In this document: positions 24,824-37,215 of the stretch, one piece after another
Position numbering within the stretch: the stretch's first letter is position 1
Layout of the letters: each line of letters opens with the position of its first letter
DNA from: Athripsodes cinereus
Taxonomy: Eukaryota > Arthropoda > Insecta > Trichoptera > Leptoceridae
DNA length: 64,000 bases
Direction of reading: 5' to 3'
Assembly: GCA_947579605.1 (NCBI GenBank)
Contig: OX388305.1
Span: 28,285,542-28,349,541, forward strand
Made by a program: the position numbers and the translations under genes
The notes under the pieces: model-generated
What the model was told of the DNA's origin: nothing
Seen by the model: the letters and a program-made list of their open reading frames with translations, nothing else
Databases searched by the model: none

Positions 24824-24960
24824 AACACAAGTTATTATGGGCTTGACACGTGTCCTATATATTCGCATATTGCTTTCCACTCGCATATGCTTGTTTATCC
24901 ACGCAAAATCTTTCGAAACACCCAGATAATGCGGTTGCTTTGGTGGTCTCCTCACAGACT
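24824..24960 (-). mobile_element. LINE-X, 5' part of the interrupted copy
   Basis: The minus frame reads FAWINKHMRVESNMRIYRTR then VKPIITCVIKS, matching the conserved insect LINE segment (W.NK.....LRIYKT.VRPIITY) that directly precedes the SRANTNR segment lying beyond the Y insert. Joining is described only as order. The conserved reading order across the gap shows that this and 24353-24638 were one element. Confidence 0.85.
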
Positions 24961-25744
24961 TCATTACATAGATCCGTTTGGCATGTCAGATCTATGACCA
25001 AATATTTAAATTTTTACATCTTTTCTATGGGTTTATTAATAAGTGCCATATCCATATCTAATATACGAAATGAAATAATACGAAACGATGCCTAAGAATT
25101 TGAAGTTTCTTTCTATGAAGCAATGGGTGGAGAAATTTTTCATATTTAATTTGACAACTTCATGATTCACGATCAAATTTCTGTACCTGGATAAGAAAAT
25201 CTTGAATTATTATTTAATCTTGAGGTTGATGTTCAACCGTAGTTTGCCTGTATTCAGACAAACACGATGGTTATATTTATGTACCCATCAAGAAAGAGTA
25301 CATATTCCAGTCTTGTAAGATTATTATGCACTGAGAGAAGAAACTGTCTTTTATAAAGACCTTTTTTCTCCTGTCGTTATTTACAAAAGAGGAAACATTT
25401 TTAAAGGCATTACGCGGAAGCATCTATATTTGTACCATGTAAAAATATACCATCAAGTGAGCTTTAACATAGACAGCAGGTCGATATTCGCGCACACTCT
25501 TCACAGACACATTACCTTGTGGTTGTGACTCATACATTTTTAATAATTCTTTGCTTTCTAAATACAATTGAAGCCAAATTTATGGAAACACACACATGAG
25601 AGGAAATCCGTTATATTATATTTTTTTTTATCAAATGTTTACTTAAAGTTAACTTAAGTAAAAAGTTGTTTCAGTAAACATAACCTTGCGTACGCCACAA
25701 TCCTATTGACGTATGATATTTTTCACGTTTCTTCAGTAAACTTC
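24961..25744. other. Gene-free stretch
   Basis: The 81-codon plus frame over 24850-25095 is mostly antisense to LINE-X. Nothing else is recognised. Confidence 0.45.
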
Positions 25745-25985
25745 TCATTATGACGCCCTTCAAATCTTCTCTCGGGAGCACAGGGTAGAAACCACCCTCC
25801 TCCATTCAGAGCGCCAATTGAGTCACTTCTGTTGACATTCCTAGCACTCCAATGTCATTGCCATAGGAACGTTAAAGAGGGAAACGTATTGTAAAAGAGG
25901 GAAATACGGGCCATCGGAGCCCTCGTGGACGAAAGAGCAGTGCTCTTTTTAGCAAATATTCTTGAAACATGTTGTAACTAGTAAC
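25745..25985 (-). mobile_element. LINE-Y, second copy
   Basis: The plus strand shows GGGAGCACAGGGTAGAAACC, CCTCCTCCATTCAGAGCG and ATAGGAACGTTAAAGAGGG, the same series as at 49128-49460, followed by GAAAGAGCAGTGCTCTTTTT. It carries internal deletions and a small duplication of the GTAAAGAGGGAAA segment near 25873-25902. It is a decayed fragment. Confidence 0.8.
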
Positions 25986-28900
25986 ATCGACTCAGGAGAT
26001 TATCATTAAATAATTTTATCTCTTAAGCTTGGTTGATACAAAAAATAGATGATTTATTTATGTACGCTGCAGTTTATGTAACGTTAATATTGGACATGTT
26101 TGCAACGTTATCGCTTACTGCTTAGCAATAGTAATTGTCGGATAAATTGAAACAAGCGTTTTGTTCTACAATTGATTAAATAGCGAAAGAGACAGATCAT
26201 TATCAAATAGCAGACATTAGTCTTAAGAAGTCGAAAGACACCTTTACCGCTTTGTTAATCAATATTTGAACTTTCAAGAGTCACACTTTTCAAGAGTGCT
26301 ATTAGTTTATAAGTGAATTTACGGTTATGTTAAACTGTAAAAGCAAACATAACTCAGTTATTCATAGATATATTTGTAAGTATTAGAAAGTGCTTACGTG
26401 ACAAATAAAAACTAGAAAATTCTAAATAATTTTCAAGTCTGGGATGTTTTGGTGACTAATTATATGATTAATTAAAGTATAATTGTTCTAATACGAAAAT
26501 ACATTTATCAATGTAACAATTACATAATGATTTATTTGTCTTCATTTGAAATGTTATTTATATAGAAATGCTATGAATAGATCTAAATTAAAACAAACTT
26601 CATGTATGAATGGAAAATAACAACCATGTAACAAATTTACGTAATTGTTGTCATTTCCATTAATGAGTTCATTATATAAATTTGTATTGAATGTTTCCTT
26701 GTAAGGTTAGAGGGGAACACGATGGTTTCACTCTTAATGAGCATGTGGAAATGTTTTATGAGAACATCCAGATTAATCAGAGAATTTCGCTGAGCTTCAA
26801 ATTGAAAACCGAAGAATAGTAGTTTAAGGAAAATTTAATGTTAAAAATTAAATAAGTTTAATACAAAACAAGATTCAACTTCATAAGAAGGTGAACATTT
26901 AAACATGTTGCTTAGTATAATGAATAAAATTTCAAGAATAAGAAGATATTATTAGGTAGTAAGTTTCCAAGCAAAACGTTAGTTTGCTTTCGAATGGAGC
27001 GTTAAAAATCAGATGGAATGAATTTGTCTTTAATGTAACATTAAAATTAATTATACAATATTAAATGAAGAGTTAAATTTTCAAAACAATACCCACAATA
27101 ATATCTGAATAATTTGAAGAAGAATATTGTTGTGAAAAATAATTGAACTCTGAAAGTTCAAAACAACAAAATAAATAATTTACTTTGACAAACTGTAAAT
27201 TTATAATTATGGATTTTCAGTGGTAAGCCTTTCCAGGTAATCTCAGTTTTGTTTTCATTTCCTTAAAGTGTAAAGCCACTAAAGGCTCCCATGTAATGAC
27301 TGTTTGTCGTATATACTGGGTACATACCTGCTTTAAATGGGTTAACGATTGTTTCAGATAATTTCAACAAAGTCAACAAAAGTATTATAGTTTTTATGTT
27401 AACTCTTTTGTCAAGGTTTATATTTGAAACGGTTGCACATGATTTTTAAATGAATAATTTTTCCCTATAAAACGGTCGTGTGTTCAGTCATAATGTTTTT
27501 AATTATATACAAACTGACCTTTATGTAATGTTTGTTAATGAATAAATATAGGTATCGAGTGGCGCTTCCCACGTTCACGTGAACGTGCTCATGTGAGGAT
27601 AATATCGTGAAATTGGGTTGAAAAACCAATACGTCGATGTATTCCAAATTATAAACAATTAATAAAAGGTACGTACCTACCTACATTTGAAAATTTTTGA
27701 CAAAAAATTTTCAGTCACAATTTTCGTATTCTAAACTAGCGTTTTGATAATTCTAAGGTTTGTACGAAATTTAGTGATCATGATTGATTATATGCAGAAT
27801 GATCTATTTTTTTGCCTATAATGTGGATAGCTTTTTAGCCGACGTGTAAAAAAAACAATAGTTTTTATAAAACGATCATATTATGTATTACAATACACCA
27901 TTCTTATGACAACGATATTAAGCATATTGTGAAAAGAATTGGCAAGTTAGAATAATGGAGGATGATTTCTATTAATGAGTAAACACCCTTAAACAGTTTC
28001 AAGATGATTTTAGAGTGTGTAGACAAATACAATAACTACACTTCGATACGCAATGATTGACAATATTAATTAAACTCTGTGAGAAGGAATGAGATTACGA
28101 TAAATAATATTGTTTTGAAGGGTCTGACTTGTGTGGCGCATTTTATCTCCGTCTCATGCTTCATTTGGCAATAGGAATTTGTCTCTTTCTCACTCCCCAT
28201 GCTTTGCTTTGAATAATGGAAAGATAATTAAAGATGTACCATTTGGCCGCTGTGAATAAATAATAGCCCCATACTGATCAAGAACTGTTACTGTGGTGTT
28301 AATTATTTTTAGAAAAAGTTTGTTAAAACATTAGCATTATATTATATATTTTACCAATATTATTAAGGGATAATTAACTTATTATCAGGAATTAAAATGA
28401 AACAATATTAATTAGTAATTACACTAGTGACTTCTAATTTGCTAATCAAATTTCGAAAGTTTACGCTATCATCGTCTATAAGTTTTATTATAAAGGTAGG
28501 TATGAGACGGATACAATAACTTTTAAAATATATATTAAGAATTTCTCCATCTTTTGCTGAATTTTAATGATTATCATAATGAACTGCCACCAAGAGCCGT
28601 CAGTCGATAAATTAAACTTGAACTTATATTGCACGATAACAAAGTTTTCCACAAGTTGAGTAGTATGTTGATTAACGAAATGTAATAAAAACATATATCG
28701 TCCTCTCTATGCTGTGCTATTCTGGGAATTTCACGGGAAAAAACCGTGCATCCTTGTATAATATTTTTGTGGAATTTAATACGAAGGAATGTTCATTAGT
28801 ATGCATACCTTTAATGTGTGTACATAATATCAAGATAATATTTTTAATTAGTTTTGGTAGGTACCTTTATCTGTTTATGAAAAAAACGAATATATTTTAT

Positions 28901-30087
28901 GTAGGCTCCTCAATATATTATTTCACATCCAAACGGTAAAGAGTTAAATTGCCGATAATTTTACGTAATAACTTGGATTATGTTTTATAAACTGTAATAT
29001 TATTTATATTCAGAAAATGTTTGTGCCATTATCCAATGGATAAACCTTATAACGGTTCTCGATTCTTTAATAATAATTTATGTGTTTTTGTTTAATGTTG
29101 TTAGTATTAGATATATTTAATACTATATATACAACACGGTTTCATTATAATTTCATGCAATCAAATTAACAAAATAATCATAATTTTATTCTAAATATAT
29201 TTTTGATTGTGTAAAATATTTCACTATTGCGAAATAAAAAAAAACACTTTTTTTATTTATTTCGCTATGGAATTCTACTATCTAAACACCGACACAGTGA
29301 ACATTTCACTATTTTTTATTTATTTATTACGATTTAGAAATAATACCTACTTCATGCTTTTTAGGAGAATGGATGAACGCACTTGTTCTATTTCTGACTT
29401 TGTAAATAAATAAAATGGATTTATAAGATATATAGGATACAAATAAAATTATATTTATTTGTGACAGCATAACACAATTTTACACCAGTGAATATTTTTG
29501 CATATTTAGTCTTAACTTACATAACTATATTTATAAATACGTTTAGCTATTTCATTTATTATTTAAATTGTTCATCTCTGCATCTACTGAAAATATTTCT
29601 GGAAACTAGTGGAGTTAAATCTGGTTTAATTCTAGGTAATTATGGCTCTAGGAAATATTATGCATTACTTTACAATCCAGATTTATTTTGCTTTACAATT
29701 TATATATCTTTCACAGACAAAGATAGATATAGATTGTAAGAAGAAAAGCTAATACTTCAACTGCATGCGTCCAGGTCAACCTTTTCATGTCAATATAAAT
29801 TTATTAATATATTCAGGTAGGTTTAACTCTGTGATGTTATTATTTATTATTATATTTTGTTGCATAACATCACATAATATGATACATTTATATACTGTTT
29901 TTATTTGGTAAGTTTTTTTTTAAATTGTAAACATTGTTCACTTTCCATAATATTTTTATTTGTGCTATTTTGTAATTTTTTTATGTATTTATTGTTATTT
30001 GATTTTTAATTTATTGTGTTTTATATTACGCAAACCTTACTTTCAAGAGGCTAGTGGACTATTGATGAATACATAAAAAAATAATTT
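25986..30087. other. Long gene-free stretch
   Basis: Four kilobases without a supportable gene. A perfect 18-bp palindrome with a central CACGTG is at 27570-27587. A somewhat GC-richer patch lies at 28125-28270. A short repeated motif, ACTGCCACCAAGAGCCGTCA at 28583-28602, has a relative at 30711-30735. Frames at 28709, 29207 and 29488 have no recognisable features. Confidence 0.45.
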
Positions 30088-30225
30088 CAGTTCAGCGATG
30101 AGGTATGTCACACATACTGGATATTTCAACTTCTCTTTTGGCACGGAGAAGAATACTTACATGTTTGTTACGTGTAGTTTGTCCGCTGACTAACCCACTA
30201 GGGGAAATGTTGTTATGGTATGTAC
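30088..30225 (+). mobile_element. Element Z, 3' half
   Basis: TTCAGCGATGAGGTATGTCAC, TTGGCACGGAGAAGAATAC, TTACATGTTTGTTACGTGTAG and TAACCCACTAGGGGAAATG, ending GTTATGGTATG. This preserves the Z middle and its LINE-A-like terminal segment. Confidence 0.72.
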
Positions 30226-31091
30226 AAATGAATATTTTGTTGCACATGAATATGCATCATTATATATCATTGTAATTAAATAATAATATTATTTTCAGAA
30301 TACATTTCAATAATTGAAAACGCATTCAGTAGAAATATTTGTTCACGTTGATGAACACGTGAAAATGGTAAAGCTGACAGTGCTAAATCTATGATAAGGA
30401 CTTGGCTGACTGAAATTGTTTCATAGAATGAATTCAATTAAATGTATAATTATGAATTTTTTGAAGATTACTGTAAATCTCAGGAATAACCTGGAGTATC
30501 ATTGTAAAAAACTGTTTTTTCCTGAATCTTGATCCTGATAAAAAAGATTATTTATCAAATAAAATCAAAACAGTCATAAATTATTAATATTGAATTTTCT
30601 AACTTTATAATAGGTTACATTTTCATTATAAATAAAACACTTCTTAAGTAATATCTTCTATGACTTAGCCACTAAAAAAGTGTTTTATATAGAATTAATA
30701 TAACATAAACTGCCACCGAGAACCGTCGGTTGCAAAATATTAACTTTATGTTATATTTTATCCACTATCCAGTATTTTGAATAAACATCTGTTAGGCTGG
30801 CAGTGGTATATTTTATTGAAATAAAATAAATAAATAATTTTTATATTTTCACATAGGTAAGTGCATAATTTTCAAAGTTTGTTCGATTTAAGTTGTTTTA
30901 TTTCAAAAGTTTAAAAAATCCTATCACGTTTTCACAGTGAGTTAGATACCTATTTTATAACTAAATCGATTCAAATTTAATATAAAAGATAAAATGTACT
31001 TGAGTTTTAAATTGAATCCGTACATTGAACTACTTATGTTATATTAATGGCAGTAATTTCCAGTAATGATTACTTCTGGAGAATCAAATAC

Positions 31092-31130
<39 letters not shown>

Positions 31131-32750
31131 CATGAATTTGTAAAACAAATTCGCAAAATTAATTATTGGCGCATATACCAGCTACTAGTATTTTCAATAA
31201 CCGCTTTTAAAAAAATATTTTCATAGTATCTTTAAATGCAAATTACATTCTTCATAACTCATGAGTCGAAGCAATTATGTCGAACTTTTAGAAAGCTTTA
31301 AATGTGCTCTAGAGGAATAAATGCTTATTCATTTTAACATAATATATTCTCATTATTAACAGTTATACCACATTGAGCATAATACATTTGAACCCATAAG
31401 TAATTTTTTTAGGTGTCGAAAGTCTTGAATTCTCTTTTTCTTCGTAAAATATAGAAGCACTGTAGAAACTTAAAAGTATCTGGTCGAAATCGGTAGAAGA
31501 TAATGTTCGTGATTAGTAAATATCAAGTTTTAGATGTTTTTTTTTGATTGTACAAAAAAGAAAAATACAAAAGTTTAATGAAACAAAATATTTAAAAATA
31601 ACTTTGTTATTTGAGTTTACATATTATTTTGCTAGAAATATTATTTTGATGATATGAATTTTGTGAGAATTTTTTAAAGTTCAAATATGTTACAAGAAAA
31701 TTCAAAACTTTTATTGGTAAGGATAAACTTTTTCTACGTGGGCTGTTTGCAATTACGTATGATATTTTTTTTTGTGTATAGTTTTTATAAGGTTTTGTTT
31801 GCGTTGAATAAAAAAACTATTTCATATAACAAATAAACGTACCTTTATCTACCTATATCGTAGTAAAGAAGTAGGGCATATTTTTACAATAGGTTATCAA
31901 TAGATATTTCCACATTCAGGCAATCTGTTGGGTATTCTTAGCGGAATAAATATAGATGTAGTATTTTTAGTCTCACCTAGTATTGTATGAAAAACTTTAT
32001 TAGATAAAGTATAAATTACAAATTATTTTATAAATTTAGTACGTAGAGGTAAATGTTTTTGTTGTATTTAACCAAGAGATAAGTAAAAGTGATGAATAAG
32101 TATATCAGACTGGTAACTGCATAATTATAGCAAAACAATGAAGAAAATTATCTCCTTTATAATTGGAGAAGGTACTATACTGTACAACCTACGCCAACAA
32201 TAATAACATAATAATATATATTATTGTATATCAACAATAATAATAACAACATTATGGGAAAATCATTTTCTACTTTAATTAATTAAATTTATTTTTTAAT
32301 ATCCGAAACATTTAAATTTTTCACATTTTGTTGATAAAATTATTATTTACATTTAACATCATGAACATTTAACAGACGAAAATGAAACAGAGGTGTAGGC
32401 GATATGAAGGTAAAGAAAACAAACAAGATAACAGTAGGTATAGTATGTAAACACAATATAACCTAACGAGTTAGTACGTACCTACCTACCGTCATACGAA
32501 CATTATATTATTACTACGTAGGATCATTACTATTTCACGTTTATACAACCTCTACGTTCAGCTATTGGTGTATATCCTGTATCTGCACATACAGCAAAAT
32601 ATTAATGTTCATTTGCATGCAAACGATCTCCGAACCAACTTTCAAAAGATAAAAGGAAATAAAAAAACGCTATTATGGGGATTTTACCTCAACTTTGGTA
32701 TTTCAACTTTTATGAACAGTTTAATAAGTACTTTTATTTGTTTAATTAGC
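30226..32750. other. Gene-free AT-rich stretch
   Basis: It contains an (AT)n microsatellite at 31096-31126, the motif ACTGCCACCGAGAACCGTCG at 30712-30731, and clustered AATAATAATA sequence at 32195-32250. No gene is supported. Confidence 0.45.
31096..31126. repeat. (AT)n microsatellite
   Basis: Fifteen and a half uninterrupted AT dinucleotides, read directly. Confidence 0.95.
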
Positions 32751-32960
32751 ATCTACTATACCATCACGGCACACCTGACAAGTGAGGTAAGCATGTGGAT
32801 TAGGGACATTAATAAACATGTAGATGTGAACGTGTGATTTCCTCTTCATGCTAGTCCACTGTGACTGACGGTAGAAGTATAATAAGTGTTTCATTTTTGA
32901 ATAATTTAACATGAGCTTTCGCCAAGAATTGTCGCTCAAAAATATTGACAATTAGGAAGT
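32751..32960 (-). mobile_element. Element Z-like copy, 3' end intact
   Basis: CTACTATACCATCACGGCAC then ACAAGTGAGGTAAGC is the reverse complement of the Z terminus, next to the same tail as the copy at 13.5 kb. The remaining 150 bp match Z only loosely and include TTCGCCAAGAATTGTCGCTC, related to the ACTGCCACCAAGAGCCGTC motif at 28.6 and 30.7 kb. It may be a subfamily. Confidence 0.6.
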
Positions 32961-33252
32961 GAAGTTGGTTCGTGGGTTCAATCTTCGATTCAAGACGGTA
33001 ATGTTCACTTTACGAAGATAAATTTATGTTAACATTTTGATTAGAATAACTTTAACTTAATACCTTTTATTGGCTCTTTATTGGCCCCAAATCATTGCAT
33101 AAATTCACTAAATAGCAACTATATCCAATAAAAACATATTGAATCCATAGAAAAGAAAAGAAAATAAGGTGTATATCAGAATATATAGCGTATAATATCG
33201 CAATGAGAGTTGAATGTTACATTATTATCTGCAAAGTACAAAGTGATTTATA

Positions 33253-33681
33253 AGGCAAATTAAACGATCGTTGAGAAGAATGGTTGGTAAAACGCTGCGT
33301 GATAGAGTGAAGAATGAGGATATTAGAAGAATGAGCGGATGCAAGAAGAGTGTTGTAGACAGAATGCGCGTGAATAAACTACGGTGGTTTGGGCATGTTG
33401 AACGAATGAACGAGGTAAGAGTGACAAAGAGGATATACTTATCTGAAAGAAAGGGTGTGAGGAAACGCGGGCGTCCGAGAACCACGTGGCTTGATCACGT
33501 GGATCAAATTCTCAAGGACCGCCGCGTGTTGAGTAAGAGGAACCGACGTGCGTGTATGAGAAACTGTATGAATGTGGAGGAAGCGAAGGAAGTGTGTAAA
33601 GATAAATCTGTTTGGCGTTCCGTTCTCTCTGCCTACCCCACTTGGGACACGGCGTGAGGGTATAGTATAGTATAGTATAAC
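33253..33681 (+). mobile_element. LINE-A 3' end, best preserved copy
   Basis: An open frame of 128 codons (33271-33657) encodes MRRMVGKTLRDRVKNEDIRR, VNKLRWFGHVERMNEVRVTK, RKRGRPRTTWLDHVDQILKD, RRACMRNCMNVEEAKEVCKD and WRSVLSAYPTWDTA. This is the complete C-terminal tail of an insect non-LTR endonuclease/reverse-transcriptase polyprotein without its endonuclease and RT domains. The stop is followed by GGGTATAGTATAGTATAGTA, a pentameric tail. The undamaged frame suggests a fairly young insertion. The ATG is internal to the parent ORF, so this is not an independent gene. Confidence 0.9.
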
Positions 33682-35655
33682 TTTATAAAGATTTTATAAA
33701 TTAAACATTTTTCTCAACGTGGTATCAGAATACGTCAATAAACTAAGATTTTTGAAAAATGTGCAAATGAGATATTTTTTAATATTCATAGAATACATTC
33801 TCAATCCCTGGGTTTCCTAATTCAATGATAACGTTTGTCATCCATCCTAAATGCTTAAAATATTTACAAACTGTGATCGGTTTTGTTATTCTAAATGTCT
33901 TGTATTTTTGTGTCTTTATAAGGAATATGCTAGGTGTTCGCCGCGTATGAACATTCAGGGATAAAGAGGTCCCGTATTTCTACCTTGTAGAATCTTTGAA
34001 AATTTAATATTTTTTATATAAAAATTTAATAACAGCGTTAGAAAAAGTGATGTTTTAATAACAGTAACAAGAATTATCTTGGGACAACCCTGTGGTAATT
34101 TTATCTTATCATTGCATAAAAAATGACTTTTGTTGTGCCTTTCCCTCATTGATTATTTTCTCTGTATAATTACTAACGCACGCAATATCAATTAATTTTC
34201 TGCTGGTAATGAAGGTGGATTCAAAATCATATGCATCTAAACTTTTCTGTAACATATTTGTACTTATGTATCTAGAGTACCTGCCAATCTTCCATAGTAC
34301 AATACGTTTTATTTGATATACAAAACTACCCTCGGATAATAGCTTGTACTCCACACAATGTCTGTACGAGTAGAATGGAGCTACGCTACCTAGATCGTCT
34401 ACGACAGTTAGTACGTGGCGCTTTTACGCTGCGGACGTCGCACGCTTTGCAACATAAACGTAGTAGCTACGATTTATAAACGTACTTTTCTATAATGCCT
34501 ATGTTATAAAGTTAGTAATTAGTATCAAAAATTAAAAAAAATATATAATGGACAAAAAAATAACATCGATCATTTTAGATATTAAACTTAATAACCCTTC
34601 ATTTCGCTTTATGGATTAATGTGAATAACGAGCTTAGTGTTAAACTTTAAAAATATAACATTTGAAAATAAGTTAATAATAATTAAATAAGTAACGTATA
34701 TATAAATAAGTTGCGTGGATTTATTTAAAATAATATCATATAAATAATATAATATATTAGTATTTATTTAAATGCTTTAACAAAATCAACAGGTAAAATA
34801 TACGAAACTTACCTACACAAATTTCATAGTGTTTGGTGCTTCGTGAGTAGTAAGTGCTAGTATTTAATTATAACCTTAAAACGAAAGTAATGATTATTTG
34901 CAAAGGTTTATATTATTATTACTTAAACATGTAGATGATAAATCTACCTGTCGCTCATTATGAATTTCAAACGCCGAGTTGTGTGTACATTACATATTAA
35001 ATGTACAAGTTTAAAACGAAAATGTGAAGCCGCATCATAAATAATTGTAGCTTTTGTAGCTCATATTCTGACTTGATTATACGTGTGTGTTTGTGTTTTA
35101 TAGTCATAATTATTATAGTGAGAGTTTCAACATTGTGGGTGTACAATATTCTACGGCCTGTATTGGGGAATGATACAAAAACAATATGCAGGTAATCAAT
35201 GGATACTTACATTATGTGTAGATTTTTATTTTATGTATCCCAGGTTGCTCTTTACGCTGTAAATATGGACATTTTTCTTTATATGAATGTGTTAAGTATT
35301 CTACGTAAGATGGAGATGGGGAGAAAGAGATAGAAAAGTGAACAGAGAATATTGATGAACATTTATTTAATATCGGAATAGCTTTATGAATTTCATGTTC
35401 AAATAAATCAGTGTAATAAATCTGTCTGATTGATAAATCCAATGAGTTTTTTGCTCTCTCCTTTTGCCTCACGATTTATGTAATGGACGGTCTACTTGCC
35501 TATACATTGATTTTCACTGTATAAGATAATTTATAAAATTATTTTATTTTTTGTTCAAAACAATCTTAAGACAATGAAACGAGGCGCTTGCGTTTGTTTA
35601 TTATTTGAATATTGGTACTATAACTTACACGTATACATTCAGGGTGAATATCAAT

Positions 35656-35658
<3 letters not shown>
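33682..35658. other. Gene-free stretch with one CpG-rich patch
   Basis: At 34365-34460 a GC- and CpG-rich patch (CTACGCTACCTAGATCGTC, GTACGTGGCGC, GCGGACGTCGCACGC) stands out from the AT-rich flanks. No gene start or repeat family could be tied to it. Frames at 33955, 34109 and 35212 are unremarkable. Confidence 0.4.

Positions 35659-35720
<62 letters not shown>
35659..35720. repeat. (AG)31 microsatellite
   Basis: Sixty-two bases of uninterrupted AG dinucleotides, ending 11 bp before a strong inverted repeat. The (SL)n minus-strand frame over it is spurious. Confidence 0.98.
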
Positions 35721-35722
<2 letters not shown>

Positions 35723-35731
35723 CTGATTACG

Positions 35732-35790
35732 ATCTGATCCAAATAATATAACCATTTGTAGATCAAATGATTATATTATTTGGATCAGAT
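35732..35790. repeat. 27-bp inverted repeat with 5-nt loop
   Basis: The arms 35732-35758 and 35764-35790 pair over 27 positions with a single mismatch; the loop is TAGAT. The core of each arm is ATCTGATCCAAATAATATAA and its complement. It could be a cruciform-forming site or the remnant of a palindromic element. Its size and the lack of a second copy leave the identity open. Confidence 0.85.
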
Positions 35791-35837
35791 TATGAAGGAT
35801 GAAATGATGATGATTGTATTGAATAAATCGAGTATTC

Positions 35838-35895
35838 ACAAAGAATGTTACGACGGAGACAGAGGCGAGAGAATGTGCAAGGATGGAAACGTTGT
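35838..35895 (+). mobile_element. LINE-B fragment
   Basis: The plus strand reads NVTTETEARECARMET, matching the MTVTEAKEVCKDRRK segment of LINE-B at 12.2 and 46.8 kb. About 55 bp only. Confidence 0.55.
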
Positions 35896-36129
35896 TTAAC
35901 TCTTTTTCCCTTCTGAAAAGTAGCACGATGACACAATGTAAGTTATATAAGGTTCATTCACTGTTATACGTTTTTTTAGATCAGTTCAAAAAAACTCAAG
36001 AAGTTTATACTAAATATTTAACAAATATAGAGTGCTTATATCTGGACTATTTAAATCTATTTAACACGTATGCGTACATTATGTATACATTAAATGAATG
36101 GTGTGAAGCAAAAACAAAATAAATAATAT

Positions 36130-36275
36130 GATTGATCGAGATCGCGCCTTTGCGATAAACTCGCCCTCTGTATATTGATTGTATTTAATTTGAATGTATA
36201 CCTTTTATGTAATTGTTTTTTTTATCAATGTACAGTAAAGAATGAATAAATACGAGTAAATAAATAAAATAAATA
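36130..36275 (+). mobile_element. Short repeat family U, copy 2
   Basis: GATCGCGCCTTTGCGATAAAC, TCGCCCTCTGTATATTGATTG, TATTTAATTTGAATGTATACC, TATCAATGTACAGTAAAGAA and a TGAATAAATA tail. This is the clearest copy of the family; the tail is a series of AATA repeats to about 36275. Confidence 0.72.
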
Positions 36276-37021
36276 TGCTTGATGGATTTCGATTCACCAC
36301 TCCAAATGCACTAATAAAGTAGTTGTGGCACCAAGGTGAACTAAATTGGCGATTTTACGTCTTGGTGATCCTAAATCAGAATCTCTCCTATTAGCAGCGT
36401 AAATAAATATAAATTATACAAAACATATAGGTACCTATACATGATTTGTATCCGGAGGGAATAATGATTCTTTCAGCATGAAGCGATTGAAAATACATTG
36501 TGTAGATCGAGCATAAAATGAAAACTGAAGTAATATAACCTTCACTGTCCGTTTTTAACAAAATCTATATAAATATGTAAGTGCAAATCTTCCAGTGTGG
36601 TTTCTGAGTACTAAATAGCAGCTGTAGATTGTTTGTCACATGGTCTTTCTAAGAAGGCAGAAAGCAAAAACTTATTCAAGGGCAGAAGCCAACGCCAACA
36701 GTCAAGATCAACTAAAAGTCTTTATCAAGACATCTGTACGTAGAGTACAAAAAGAATTATCATTATATACATACATGTAGAACTGCTTATCCAATGTCAC
36801 ATATTGCTTCCTTCACAGGTTTACGTTTCACCTTGATCTACTCTTTGTGTCGGTGTTTAGGTAGTAATATTCCATAATAAATAAAAAAATAACAAATGTT
36901 TTCTTTTTAGGACATTGTCATTCTCGACAATCAAACATATAGAGGAAGAAAACATTTATTTTTTAATTTCGATATACATTGATATAGAAGATATATTGTC
37001 ACATGGGGCAGGAAAAGATAA
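36276..37021. other. Gene-free stretch
   Basis: No gene or known repeat. The region near 36650-36730 (GAAGGCAGAAAGC to CAAGGGCAGAAGCC) is slightly GC-richer and might be a LINE relic, but I could not place it. Confidence 0.4.
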
Positions 37022-37215
37022 CGCTTCTAGCGCAACCACGTAGAACGAATGACTGGTGATAGACAACCTCAAGTAGTCGCAAACAACATGGCAACGGGAA
37101 TTCGCCAACCTGAAACACATGCTAAAAGATGAGAAGGCAGCAGGAGCTCTGCGTCCCAGAAGACCTTGATGCCATAGAAACTTTTAAGATCTACGGTCTA
37201 TTATATCTAAGAAGA
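37022..37215 (+). mobile_element. LINE-X 3' end
   Basis: GCTTCTAGCGCAACCACGTAG to GCCATAGAAACTTTTAAGATC aligns base by base with the reverse complement of 24375-24535, and ends in AAGAAGAAGAAG. The reading frame is lost. A 65-codon frame starting at 37129 covers the LELCVPGDLDAIE-like terminus. Confidence 0.82.

Noticed and set aside
33271..33657. Independent 128-residue host gene
   Set aside because: The peptide is the C-terminal tail of a LINE polyprotein, repeated in other truncated copies and followed by the LINE tail.
35566..35766. Minus frame with (SL)n repeats
   Set aside because: Produced by the (AG)31 microsatellite.
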